Virus record (IMG/VR): IMGVR_UViG_3300037541_000804
Coordinates: 1 to 64,000 of that record
Length of the DNA: 64,000 nt
Source: a virus
Direction: 5' to 3' (one strand)
The notes beneath the pieces were generated by a model. That model was not told where the DNA came from, ran no database searches, and saw only the letters and a program-made list of their open reading frames with translations. This document shows positions 51,169-58,395 of this stretch, one piece after another (positions within the stretch are counted from its first letter, which is position 1; each line of letters begins with the position of its first letter). Made by a program: the position numbers and the translations under genes.

Positions 51169-52140
51169 TTACTTGGACAATAAATTAGCCATTTGCGTGG
51201 AGTCCATTTTGCCGCCGTTTTTCTTCAATTCTTCGGCCAAATCTATCTTTTTAGCTGTAGGATCGTAGTATTCCAAGTCTTCTTTTGTCGCGCCGACAAC
51301 ACCAACAGTTGAGTGTTTGCTTCCTTTTGTTGGGTTTTTGTCTCTTTTCTTTTGAGTTTCAACAAAATCGAGTAGTTCTTTTGGCGATTTTCTTATGGAG
51401 TCGGGAATGTTTTCGACATTTTGCAAGATATTTAGGAACATTCTGCCGTAAGCTAGCATCTTTAGTTGATAAATACTCAAAGAAACAACCGAACGGCCAA
51501 AAAAGTCAAACGGTTTCTCTACTTGCGACAAATATAGGGAAAAAGCATCGCTTAACACTGCCTCTTGGATTTTCTCGTCCGTCATTCTGTCCGTCAAGCC
51601 GTAGTATTCTTTCATAAACGGCGAAAGGTCGTCAATTTGATTAAAATCTTCCTGCGAGTATTTCAATTCCCGACATTCCCTATCGGAATACAGGATATTA
51701 CGAATAAACTCTTCATTGGAGAACGAAACAGCATAATCTTCCGCCGTTTTTCCAAAGGGCGCGATGGTGCAAATCAATTCGCGCCGCTTGTTCAAAATTA
51801 CGTTTAGCTCTTTAGCTTGGGCGTCGATTGTTTTTTGAGTTGAGTCTTTTTGGCTTTTTAGTTCTAAGGCTTTTTTAGTATTAGAAAGAGTTTCGATGTA
51901 GCTTTTCTTTTCCTCAATATCAAGTTCGTCCTTGTCCGTCCAGAGGTTGCTCTTTTTTAGCCGCTCAAGGCATTCTTTCTCTGTCGGGACGGATTTTAAG
52001 GCTATCTTTTTTTGCTTTTCGAAAGCATCCGCCAAAACCTTTTGATCACGCAAATTGATATGGCGCAAGTAAACGGCCCCATCCAAAATAGGAGTGAGGC
52101 CGTCAAATATTTCGCAAATTAATGGCGAAAAATCACTCAT
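51169..52140 (-). CDS. Tail assembly chaperone-position protein, 323 aa
   Basis: A helical, Lys/Glu-rich protein with coiled-coil character (about residues 60-130) and no recognised signature. It lies immediately upstream of the tape measure gene, where tailed phages encode the tail assembly chaperones, and overlaps the preceding gene by eight bases. I saw no classical slippery heptamer at the junction, so a programmed frameshift is not supported. ATG 52140 is preferred over the in-frame extension to 52155. Confidence 0.5.
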   Translation of the reverse strand: MSDFSPLICEIFDGLTPILDGAVYLRHINLRDQKVLADAFEKQKKIALKSVPTEKECLERLKKSNLWTDKDELDIEEKKSYIETLSNTKKALELKSQKDSTQKTIDAQAKELNVILNKRRELICTIAPFGKTAEDYAVSFSNEEFIRNILYSDRECRELKYSQEDFNQIDDLSPFMKEYYGLTDRMTDEKIQEAVLSDAFSLYLSQVEKPFDFFGRSVVSLSIYQLKMLAYGRMFLNILQNVENIPDSIRKSPKELLDFVETQKKRDKNPTKGSKHSTVGVVGATKEDLEYYDPTAKKIDLAEELKKNGGKMDSTQMANLLSK

Positions 52141-52903
52141 CAGACTTCTCTTCAACCTTTTCGTCCACCTTCTCGATGCTTGTCATACGAGAGGCGAATT
52201 CTTCGGCGGTAATACCCATATTGTAGGCATAAAGGGCGCTGGTTAGGGCGATTTTTTCTTTTGCGGCGGAATAAACAGGTGTTGGGGCTTCCTCTAGTTC
52301 AAAGTAGAACTTTTCCTGATCTTCAAAGTTTGCACCTTCGAACATTTTTTGCGGCTCATCATTTTCGCGTTGGAAGTAGATGAAATTGACGGCAAACCAA
52401 GTGGTAAGATCGGTTTCAGCTTTAGATTCGGCGGTCAAAGCAAAGAGAGATGTTTTGTACTGGTGGAGTTCAATGATCTGATTCTGCAAGAGGGAGAATT
52501 CGTCCTTTAGTTTTTTGATCTTTTGCTTGACGGCTTTCTTGGGTTGAGTGCCAGCGACAATCAGTTCTTCTTGGACTTCGTAGAGGCGGGTCTGGACTTT
52601 GGCCAATTCTTTAGAGCTAGAATCGGAGATGAGTCCGCCGTTGTCAGAATACTTGTTCAAAAGCATGGCCCGCGTCATGAGTTTCTTCTCTTGAATGTAA
52701 TAGTTTACGCGCATAGCGTAAAACAGTTCGGCCTCGCGGGTGTCAATTCGAGATGGTTTCTTGAATAGGAACTTTACAGGAGATTCGACCGTTTCGGTTG
52801 TTTCGACAATAGCTTCCTTGCCGTCAACGGTTTGGGGCTTTTTGACCTGCTTTTCGGTCTTTTCGGTGACGGTGAATTCGTATAGGGGAGTGATTTTGGC
52901 CAT
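52133..52903 (-). CDS. Tail assembly chaperone-position protein, 256 aa
   Basis: A charged protein of beta then helical character. Residues 43-90 (VKFLFKKPSRIDTREAELFYAMRVNYYIQEKKLMTRA) look like a conserved core, and the acidic end (EKVDEKVEEKSDE) is disordered. Its position, two genes before the tape measure, suggests tail assembly chaperone or related function. TAATATTAATAAACC precedes the ATG and holds possible -10 elements 6-9 bases away. Confidence 0.5.
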   Translation of the reverse strand: MAKITPLYEFTVTEKTEKQVKKPQTVDGKEAIVETTETVESPVKFLFKKPSRIDTREAELFYAMRVNYYIQEKKLMTRAMLLNKYSDNGGLISDSSSKELAKVQTRLYEVQEELIVAGTQPKKAVKQKIKKLKDEFSLLQNQIIELHQYKTSLFALTAESKAETDLTTWFAVNFIYFQRENDEPQKMFEGANFEDQEKFYFELEEAPTPVYSAAKEKIALTSALYAYNMGITAEEFASRMTSIEKVDEKVEEKSDE

Positions 52904-52922
52904 GGTTTATTAATATTAACGT

Positions 52923-53207
52923 TTAAAGACAGAAAGACACTTCATAATTATCTATTTCTAAATCAGACTCACGAATAACATCGTTGCCCGAATCTAGGAT
53001 TTTCTTACGAAGGCGTTGGTATTTCTCTTTTGAGAATGGATTTCCTACGACGAGAATAGGTATATATTCTTTTGGTAACTTATCGAGAAGATTTCCATAA
53101 AACTCATCATGCGAAGCCTTGACTTCTCCTAGAATTTCTAAGTATTCTTTGAATAACGCGGTAATAAAACGACGCTGCCTTTTTTGAAGAGAGTCCTTTG
53201 CTTGCAT
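52923..53207 (-). CDS. Hypothetical protein, 94 aa
   Basis: ATG 53207 is chosen; the frame extends to a TTG at 53243, but that stretch contains the GTGTAAC motif. The protein is basic at the start (KDSLQKRQRRF), helical, with a PKEYIPILVVGNPFSK segment, and is probably the first gene of the leftward tail operon. Function unknown. Confidence 0.55.
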   Translation of the reverse strand: MQAKDSLQKRQRRFITALFKEYLEILGEVKASHDEFYGNLLDKLPKEYIPILVVGNPFSKEKYQRLRKKILDSGNDVIRESDLEIDNYEVSFCL

Positions 53208-53232
53208 GTGGAAATCCTTAATCCTGAAAAGC

Positions 53233-53255
53233 GTTACACGCAAAAGGGGTGTAAT
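53233..53255. promoter_or_regulatory. Divergent GTGTAA motifs (inverted repeat)
   Basis: GTTACAC (53233-53239) and GTGTAAT (53249-53255) form an inverted repeat with a nine-base gap, one copy facing the tail operon on the minus strand and one facing right. The right copy is seven bases before an ATG (53263) whose frame (MARKENILL) stops after nine codons at the edge of the TnpB element. Confidence 0.5.
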
Positions 53256-53349
53256 TCCTTATATGGCACGCAAAGAAAACATCCTCCTTTAGGTGAAGGA
53301 TGAATTTCCGCTAAATATTTAACAATTATCGAAGATTTTGATAAATCCA

Positions 53350-53358
53350 GTGTAATAT
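53350..53358 (+). promoter_or_regulatory. GTGTAATAT motif before tnpB
   Basis: GTG-TAATAT, with TAATAT (53353-53358) as -10 and seven bases to GTG 53366, giving a leaderless start. It resembles the element before 54711. Confidence 0.45.
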
Positions 53359-53365
53359 ATGATGA

Positions 53366-54532
53366 GTGACGCATTGTGCTTACAAATTCCGCATCTATCC
53401 AACGCCAGAACAGGAAACTGTTTTGCGGCAGACAATCGGCTGCTGCCGATTTGTCTATAACTGGGCGCTGGCTCAGCGGCGCGAGGCGTGGGTAACAAGC
53501 AAGAAAAGCGTTTCTTACAATGCAACGTCTAAAGGTTTGACGGAATTGAAGGAATCGCCCGAGAAAGCGTGGCTCAACAGCGTCTCAAGCGTTTGCTTGC
53601 AACAAAGTTTGCGCAATCTTGATTCGGCGTTTGTAAACTTCTTTAAGAAACGAGCTTGCTATCCAGTTTTTAAAACACGAAAGAATGGTGGAAACGCACG
53701 TTTTCTAGACAACGCCTTCCGAATTGACGGAAACAATCTTTTTCTTGCTAAAATTAAAACGCCTCTCAAAGTTATTTGGTCGCGCAAACTCTCTGGAGAG
53801 CCAAGTCAGTGTGTTGTTTCGCAAAACGCCAGCGGTCAATGGTTTGCCAGCCTTCTATGTGAAGAGGAAATCTCTAAGCTCCCGCACTCCGACAAAAGGA
53901 TCGGTATCGACTTGGGAATCGAAACATTCGCGTCAACGAGTGACGGGCAGAAGTTTGGACAACCAAAGCGTATTCGTCGCTTGCGCCAAAAATTGGTTCG
54001 CTTACAACGATTGCATTCTCGCAAGCAGAAGGGTTCTAAGAACCGCGAAAAGGCTAGGCTTAAAGTTGCCCGCCTTCATCAGCATATCGCCGACACGCGA
54101 AACGATTTTCTCCACAAACTATCCACCAAGCTCATTCGTGAAAACCAAACGATTGCGCTAGAGGATTTGGCCGTTAAAAACATGGTTAAGAACCGCAAAC
54201 TTTCTCGACGTATAAGCGAGCAAGGCTGGCGGAGTTTCCGAACTATGCTTGAATATAAGGCTGAGTGGTATGGGAGAGAACTACTCATCGTAGATCGCTG
54301 GTTCCCAAGTAGCAAGACTTGTTCTTGTTGCGGGAGAAAAGCCGATCTTTCTTTGAAAGATCGCAAATGGACATGCGAATGTGGGGCCACGCATGACCGA
54401 GACATTAACGCCGCCAAGAATATCCTCGCCGCTGGACAAGCGGTGCCATTTGCCTGTGGAGCAGACGCAAGACCATCGAAGGACTACGTTCTTCGGGGCA
54501 GTCCGCAACGAAGCAGGAAACCCAAGGCGTGA
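53366..54532 (+). CDS. tnpB: TnpB RNA-guided nuclease
   Basis: A 388-aa protein with all TnpB hallmarks: YKFRIYPTPEQ at the start, WED-like and helical domains, RuvC-I D182 (GIDLGIETFAS), RuvC-II E266 (IALEDLAVKNM), zinc finger cysteines at 319/322 and 337/339, and RuvC-III D346 (HDRDINAAKNI). It is therefore likely active: guided by the omega RNA from its 3' end, it cuts DNA next to a short motif and favours retention of the element. GTG 53366 is the start, since a stop precedes it in frame. Confidence 0.95.
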   Translation: MTHCAYKFRIYPTPEQETVLRQTIGCCRFVYNWALAQRREAWVTSKKSVSYNATSKGLTELKESPEKAWLNSVSSVCLQQSLRNLDSAFVNFFKKRACYPVFKTRKNGGNARFLDNAFRIDGNNLFLAKIKTPLKVIWSRKLSGEPSQCVVSQNASGQWFASLLCEEEISKLPHSDKRIGIDLGIETFASTSDGQKFGQPKRIRRLRQKLVRLQRLHSRKQKGSKNREKARLKVARLHQHIADTRNDFLHKLSTKLIRENQTIALEDLAVKNMVKNRKLSRRISEQGWRSFRTMLEYKAEWYGRELLIVDRWFPSSKTCSCCGRKADLSLKDRKWTCECGATHDRDINAAKNILAAGQAVPFACGADARPSKDYVLRGSPQRSRKPKA

Positions 54533-54539
54533 GCCAAGG

Positions 54540-54572
54540 AATTCACGCCGTTCACGGCGGGGAGTATGTCAA
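54540..54572 (+). ncRNA. 3' end of the TnpB guide (omega) RNA
   Basis: The scaffold end is the hairpin 54546-54559 and GGGGAGTATGTCAA. The 5' extent lies within tnpB and cannot be placed from sequence. The guide would be the bases after 54572, beginning TTAACACAGGCTCAAAAG, which resemble the start of the gene at 54711. Confidence 0.6.
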
Positions 54573-54590
54573 TTAACACAGGCTCAAAAG
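54573..54590 (+). pseudogene. Remnant LTQAQK of a neck-gene start next to TnpB
   Basis: TTA ACA CAG GCT CAA AAG encodes LTQAQK, also residues 6-11 of the gene at 54711, where the codons are CTG ACA CAA GCT CAA AAA: only synonymous third- or first-base changes. The remainder to 54710 shows no further clear match and no gene. Confidence 0.6.
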
Positions 54591-54696
54591 GGATGCGATT
54601 AGTAGTCTTGTGAAGAAGAAGAGTAATTTGTAATCATTTCGGCTATTTCTAGCTTTAGATAAGGGTCGGTATTGGGGAGGCGCAACTTTACTTAAA

Positions 54697-54705
54697 GTGT
54701 AATAA
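54697..54705 (+). promoter_or_regulatory. GTGTAATAA motif before the neck genes
   Basis: GTG-TAATAA ends five bases before ATG 54711, suggesting a leaderless late transcript. No -35 is recognisable. Confidence 0.5.
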
Positions 54706-54710
54706 ATAAC

Positions 54711-55172
54711 ATGGCTATTAGCTACCTGACACAAGCTCAAAAAAACACAATCAGCGGCCTCATAGACTCGATCCATTTAACGTTTGCAGTTGATGTTACC
54801 GCTTTTCAAATAAGTAAGAAAGCCGCTTTAACCGCCGACCCAAGTTTCAACTCAATTTACCGCCAAAACTCAGCGCAAGTTTCTTCCACGGAGCGTTCTT
54901 TAACGTTCAAAGCTCGTATTCGCTACTTAAAAATGGGAGAGGAGCTAATGACAGAATCAGACGGCTCAAATGCTACGAGCATTCAAGGGAGAGTTATTTT
55001 GCCCGTTGGCAGCGTGAAAATGAAAGTGGATAACACTGCTCACGAATTCTTAGAAACGGCCAAACGTGTGGAGATTAGCGGCAAAAGATTCATTGTTAAT
55101 GGCCATGCTCGGGCTATCGGGATGTTCGACAAGTCCCAATACTGGGAATACTTTTTAACGCCAACAGATTAA
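54711..55172 (+). CDS. Head-tail connector-like protein, 153 aa
   Basis: A small protein with a helical start (SYLTQAQKNTISGLIDSIH) and a beta-rich C-terminal part (GRVILPVGSVKMKVDNTAHEFL...KRFIVNGHAR). Size, late-type promoter and order before two further structural genes and the tube protein match head-closure or neck proteins, but the assignment is by position. Its stop shares a base with the next ATG. Confidence 0.45.
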   Translation: MAISYLTQAQKNTISGLIDSIHLTFAVDVTAFQISKKAALTADPSFNSIYRQNSAQVSSTERSLTFKARIRYLKMGEELMTESDGSNATSIQGRVILPVGSVKMKVDNTAHEFLETAKRVEISGKRFIVNGHARAIGMFDKSQYWEYFLTPTD

Positions 55173-55813
55173 TGGCTCGAAAGTTATCCATCAAACGAAT
55201 CAGTGACTTTATCCGCCGCAAAGTAACGGAAAGCAAAATCGTTCAATTTGCCCTACGAAAAACTATAGAAGCTCGAATCCGTCCTCTTTTCAACCAAATT
55301 CGCCAAGAGATGCTAGAAGAATTTGATAACCACCCAATTACAGAAGAAATCGACATGGGGCCAAAATTCGGCTACGAGTCAAGGTTTTTGGGCGGGTATG
55401 GAGACTTGTTTTCTTTCATAGGTTTTGAGAGAGATGATAATCCAACGAAACCAATTCGAGAGATATTTCGCGGTCTAAGACTGTATTCTGTAACCTCAAA
55501 AGGTCTTGATCACGTTTATGAAGTAAGAAACTATCCTACCGCACAAGATATTTTCCGTATTACACCAATGCCGTGGAAAAAGGGCGCATCTTGGGCCGAA
55601 GGTATTGAAAAAGGCATCTCTGGCTTGGGAAGATACTTAAATATTGAATATCAACAAGGCCGCTCTCAGGCTGGTATCCAAGTAAAAACCAAGAAAAACT
55701 TTCGCCCCGCCTTCCAAACAGCTCCTTATATCACTGAAATAATAAAAAAATATCGCGCCAGATTCTTGGAAATTTCCAATCTAAAATTGCTCGGCATCCC
55801 TAAAACTCCATGA
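55172..55813 (+). CDS. Neck or tail-completion protein, 213 aa
   Basis: A basic protein with a helical N-terminus (RKLSIKRISDFIRRKV) and a central GYGDLFSFIGFERDDNPTKPIREI segment that recalls neck/tail-completion proteins of several large phages. It is coupled on both sides (stop overlaps the next ATG). Tentative. Confidence 0.45.
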   Translation: MARKLSIKRISDFIRRKVTESKIVQFALRKTIEARIRPLFNQIRQEMLEEFDNHPITEEIDMGPKFGYESRFLGGYGDLFSFIGFERDDNPTKPIREIFRGLRLYSVTSKGLDHVYEVRNYPTAQDIFRITPMPWKKGASWAEGIEKGISGLGRYLNIEYQQGRSQAGIQVKTKKNFRPAFQTAPYITEIIKKYRARFLEISNLKLLGIPKTP

Positions 55814-56670
55814 TTCTTCCTCAATTTATTCACAAAGTTACCTCGTCTTTTTATCTTTGGGCGGATCATATTCTCTTGGATAGAGGCCAAGCTTACACAA
55901 ATACAACTGGCGCTTTTACCAATTATACGGACGAAAGACTACCAGATGCGTTTGAAGCGTTTGGTTGCCCACATAAAGAGTGGGTTGCGGATTCTTCTGT
56001 GTCTGGCGCGGTTGTGCCGTCTGGGTTTTATGTCGGCGGGTCTTTTCGAGCTAGGGCCGATTCGTTCAACCTTGATTTTATTAATGGGCGCGTAATTACA
56101 AGCGGGATTAGCACGTCTCAGTCAATTACTGGTTCGTATTCCGTAAAGGACTTCAACATCTATGCCACAAATCAGGACGAGGAAAGTTTAATTGTTGAAA
56201 TGTGCGAAAATTATTCAGCGCAATACAATTCTATTGGCACGGACATTTCCACGCCGTATCTTGCGCCGTATTCCCAAAAAGTTCCCGCGATTTTCATCAA
56301 TACACAAACACAAGAAAACGTTCCTTTTGCTTTGGGCGGAACAGACAATTCTCAAGTTCGCGTCAACATGACGATTTTTTCTAAAACACCCTATGAACTA
56401 GATGGCGTATTAGGACTTTTCGCAGACACAAGTGACGAAGTTTTCAAAGAGTTGCCCCTAGAATCGGCCCCTATGACCGAATGGGGAGAGATTAAAAACG
56501 GCAATTATAATTACAATAATTTGGTAGCCGCAAGCGGAATCTCCAACATATCTATTGATTCCGTCAAAACAAGCAAAGTTTCCGACTCTCTAAAGAGAAG
56601 CTTGAAGACTGAACTGTATATTGGTTTCGCCGATTTTGAACTTTCCCAACCAAGAAACCCTAGAGTTTAA
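55810..56670 (+). CDS. Structural protein upstream of the tube, 286 aa
   Basis: A mostly beta protein with a tyrosine-rich N-terminus and repeated SGISTSQSITGSYSVKDF-type strands. In this position a tail terminator or sheath-like/collar protein is expected; 286 residues is too short for a normal contractile sheath. No signature is recognised. Confidence 0.5.
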   Translation: MILPQFIHKVTSSFYLWADHILLDRGQAYTNTTGAFTNYTDERLPDAFEAFGCPHKEWVADSSVSGAVVPSGFYVGGSFRARADSFNLDFINGRVITSGISTSQSITGSYSVKDFNIYATNQDEESLIVEMCENYSAQYNSIGTDISTPYLAPYSQKVPAIFINTQTQENVPFALGGTDNSQVRVNMTIFSKTPYELDGVLGLFADTSDEVFKELPLESAPMTEWGEIKNGNYNYNNLVAASGISNISIDSVKTSKVSDSLKRSLKTELYIGFADFELSQPRNPRV

Positions 56671-56688
56671 AGTTTTCAGTAAATTTTG

Positions 56689-56695
56689 GTGTAAC
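56689..56695 (+). promoter_or_regulatory. GTGTAAC motif before the tail tube gene
   Basis: GGTGTAACAACTAATAAC precedes ATG 56721 by 25 bases. Separate transcription would suit the high demand for tube subunits. Confidence 0.45.
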
Positions 56696-56720
56696 AACTA
56701 ATAACTCTTTCTAAAACTAT

Positions 56721-57845
56721 ATGGCAAAAAATCGTTCCCTCTATAATGCTCTTGGCGTCTATGCCTCCCAATTCGTCACTAGTACTGGTAGCGGCCAGCA
56801 TGTTCAACTAAAGCGCGTTCAAAGCGTTGGTCACTCGTCTGAAATTAATCGTACAGACGTTCTACAACTTGGAGATTTAGCCAGAATTGGAGCTATTGTA
56901 ACCTCTCCTCCTACTGTTTCTGCTGATTTGACCTATCTTCTTTCTGACGGGGCTGTAGAAAAAGCCCTTGGCTTCTACGTTCAAAATCCAAGCTCTCTTG
57001 GCGAAGCAAACTTTGCATCTGGTCAGATGGTTTCTTCTAGCGGCCTCAATTTGTTCGTTGTAGAAGGATCAGAAGGTTTCGATTTGAATCGTGAAACATC
57101 TCTCTCTGGGAAAGCAATCGTAGCTCTTGGAAACTGTTTCCTTTCAAATTACTCCGTAGAAGCTGCTGTCGGCGGATTCCCAACGGTGTCCGTTTCCTTT
57201 GATGCATCCAACAAACTTGCCGATTCATACTACCACTTGGGAGCAATCACTGGAACTCAAAACCCAGCCGTAGATATTGTTAATGGTCAACCAATTTCCT
57301 CCGCTACTGGCGTTCGCCTACCAATCCCGACTACTGGAGATGGCGCTATTGCACTTCGCCCAGGAGACGTGACGATTTCCTTTGGCACTCTTACTGGAAC
57401 TTCTGCGACTAAAGCCTCTGCTTTCAGCGCATTAGAAGGTGCGGATGGTCTTCGCGTTCAAAGCGTTTCTCTTTCTCTCCCTCTGTCTAGAACCCCAATC
57501 GAACAACTTGGTTCTCGCTTCCCATTTGCGCGTCCTGTTGATTTCCCAATCACAGCATCCCTCTCTGTATCCGCTCTAGCCAATGAGCAAGTTAAACGTA
57601 ATCTCGCTTCAATGCTTGATGACGTTTCCACTAGCGATATTACCATTGTAATTAACCAACCAGATGGTTCTGGAGGCGTTCGTTACGTTCTAAAAGGCGC
57701 TCAATTTGACAGCGAAAGTTCTTCTATTGATATTGGTTCGAATCGCACCGTTGATCTTAGCTTCTCCGCTCAAGTTGGTGGCCCAAATACCACTAATGTT
57801 GGCGTGTTTATGAGTGGGAGTCACAATGGAGCAGTATTCGCCTAA
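56721..57845 (+). CDS. Major tail tube protein
   Basis: A 374-aa beta-rich protein (residue 1 MAKNRSLYNALGVYASQF). The central GNCFLSNYSVEAAVGGFPTVSVSFDASN and later DFPITASLSVSALANEQ and RTVDLSFSAQVGG strands match the architecture of tail tube proteins and are echoed by the proteins at 39081 and 43818. It has its own GTGTAAC element upstream and a strong terminator downstream, as expected for an abundant virion protein. A major capsid protein is excluded by size and pattern. Confidence 0.65.
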   Translation: MAKNRSLYNALGVYASQFVTSTGSGQHVQLKRVQSVGHSSEINRTDVLQLGDLARIGAIVTSPPTVSADLTYLLSDGAVEKALGFYVQNPSSLGEANFASGQMVSSSGLNLFVVEGSEGFDLNRETSLSGKAIVALGNCFLSNYSVEAAVGGFPTVSVSFDASNKLADSYYHLGAITGTQNPAVDIVNGQPISSATGVRLPIPTTGDGAIALRPGDVTISFGTLTGTSATKASAFSALEGADGLRVQSVSLSLPLSRTPIEQLGSRFPFARPVDFPITASLSVSALANEQVKRNLASMLDDVSTSDITIVINQPDGSGGVRYVLKGAQFDSESSSIDIGSNRTVDLSFSAQVGGPNTTNVGVFMSGSHNGAVFA

Positions 57846-57900
57846 TTAACCTTTAAAGGCCGCATTAGCCTAAAAACTAGCGGCTAAACTCCTTAACAAA

Positions 57901-57930
57901 AAAGCCCGCCGATTTGGCGGGCTTTTTCTT
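57901..57930. terminator. Bidirectional terminator
   Basis: AAAGCCCGCC and GGCGGGCTTT (57901-57910, 57916-57925) flank GATTT, with T runs on both strands. It separates the convergent tube gene and the leftward fibre operon. A second stem, GCCGC/GCGGC, lies at 57859-57884. Confidence 0.9.
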
Positions 57931-57938
57931 TGGCCGAA

Positions 57939-58391
57939 TTAGCTAGACAATTGGTCCCAAAGGCTTTTGTAATACATCCCATACCCCAGCATAATTTGCC
58001 GAAACCGTAGGGTTGTTATGGAATGTTTCGCGCCAGACTTGTCGGCAATAACTTGGCTTGTGTCATTGCTAATCAAACCTAGAGACAATGCTTCTTGCAC
58101 CAGGGTTAACATTTGAGTGAATGCGTTTCTGTCAGATTCAGCCAAACCAAGAACAAAGCCTTCTGGCTCAACTTGATAACCCTTGGACACTAATGGATTT
58201 GAATGGATGTTTCCATTTTCGACAAACATTTGAATAGCATCATCTAAAGAGTCTGCCCAAATCCAACCATCCACTGGATACTCATATGAATCTTTATCAG
58301 CCACTACCAGCATGTAGCCAGGGCCATCCACTATATTTGGGGCAAATAAAATTTGCGTTTCGTCTTTTTTGTAAAATCCTGCGTTGTTCAT
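57939..58391 (-). CDS. Fibre-associated protein, DUF4376-like C-terminus
   Basis: A 150-aa protein. The C-terminal half (RNAFTQMLTLVQEALSLGLI...HSITTLRFRQIMLGYGMYYKSLWDQ) resembles domains at the ends of phage fibre-associated and assembly proteins such as DUF4376. The N-terminal half is beta-rich. It ends the leftward fibre operon, five bases after the large repeat fibre gene; a fibre chaperone or tip is likely. Confidence 0.55.
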   Translation of the reverse strand: MNNAGFYKKDETQILFAPNIVDGPGYMLVVADKDSYEYPVDGWIWADSLDDAIQMFVENGNIHSNPLVSKGYQVEPEGFVLGLAESDRNAFTQMLTLVQEALSLGLISNDTSQVIADKSGAKHSITTLRFRQIMLGYGMYYKSLWDQLSS

Positions 58392-58395
58392 AAAA

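Larger units (their letters stand above)
53280..54572 (+). mobile_element. IS200/IS605-type element with tnpB only
   Basis: The left part has an imperfect hairpin (CATCCT/AGGATG, 53280-53302) and the right part a perfect CGCCG-TTCA-CGGCG hairpin followed by GGGGAGTATGTCAA (to 54572), close to the right-end sequence shared by many IS605-group elements. No tnpA is present, so it would need a transposase in trans. It has no terminal inverted repeats, as expected. The left limit is approximate; the right limit is better supported because the coding remnant LTQAQK begins at 54573. Confidence 0.75.

Noticed and set aside
51169-52903. Programmed frameshift between the two genes before the tape measure
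   Set aside because: Expected for lambda-type chaperones, but the eight-base overlap has no slippery heptamer and both genes have usable ATGs.
53241-54592. CAAAAGGG on both sides of the TnpB element as a target-site duplication
   Set aside because: IS200/IS605 elements do not generate target duplications and the two copies are not at the inferred element ends; likely chance.
55810-56670. Contractile sheath protein
   Set aside because: Position fits, but 286 residues and the absence of sheath motifs make it too short; whether the tail contracts cannot be decided from this window.
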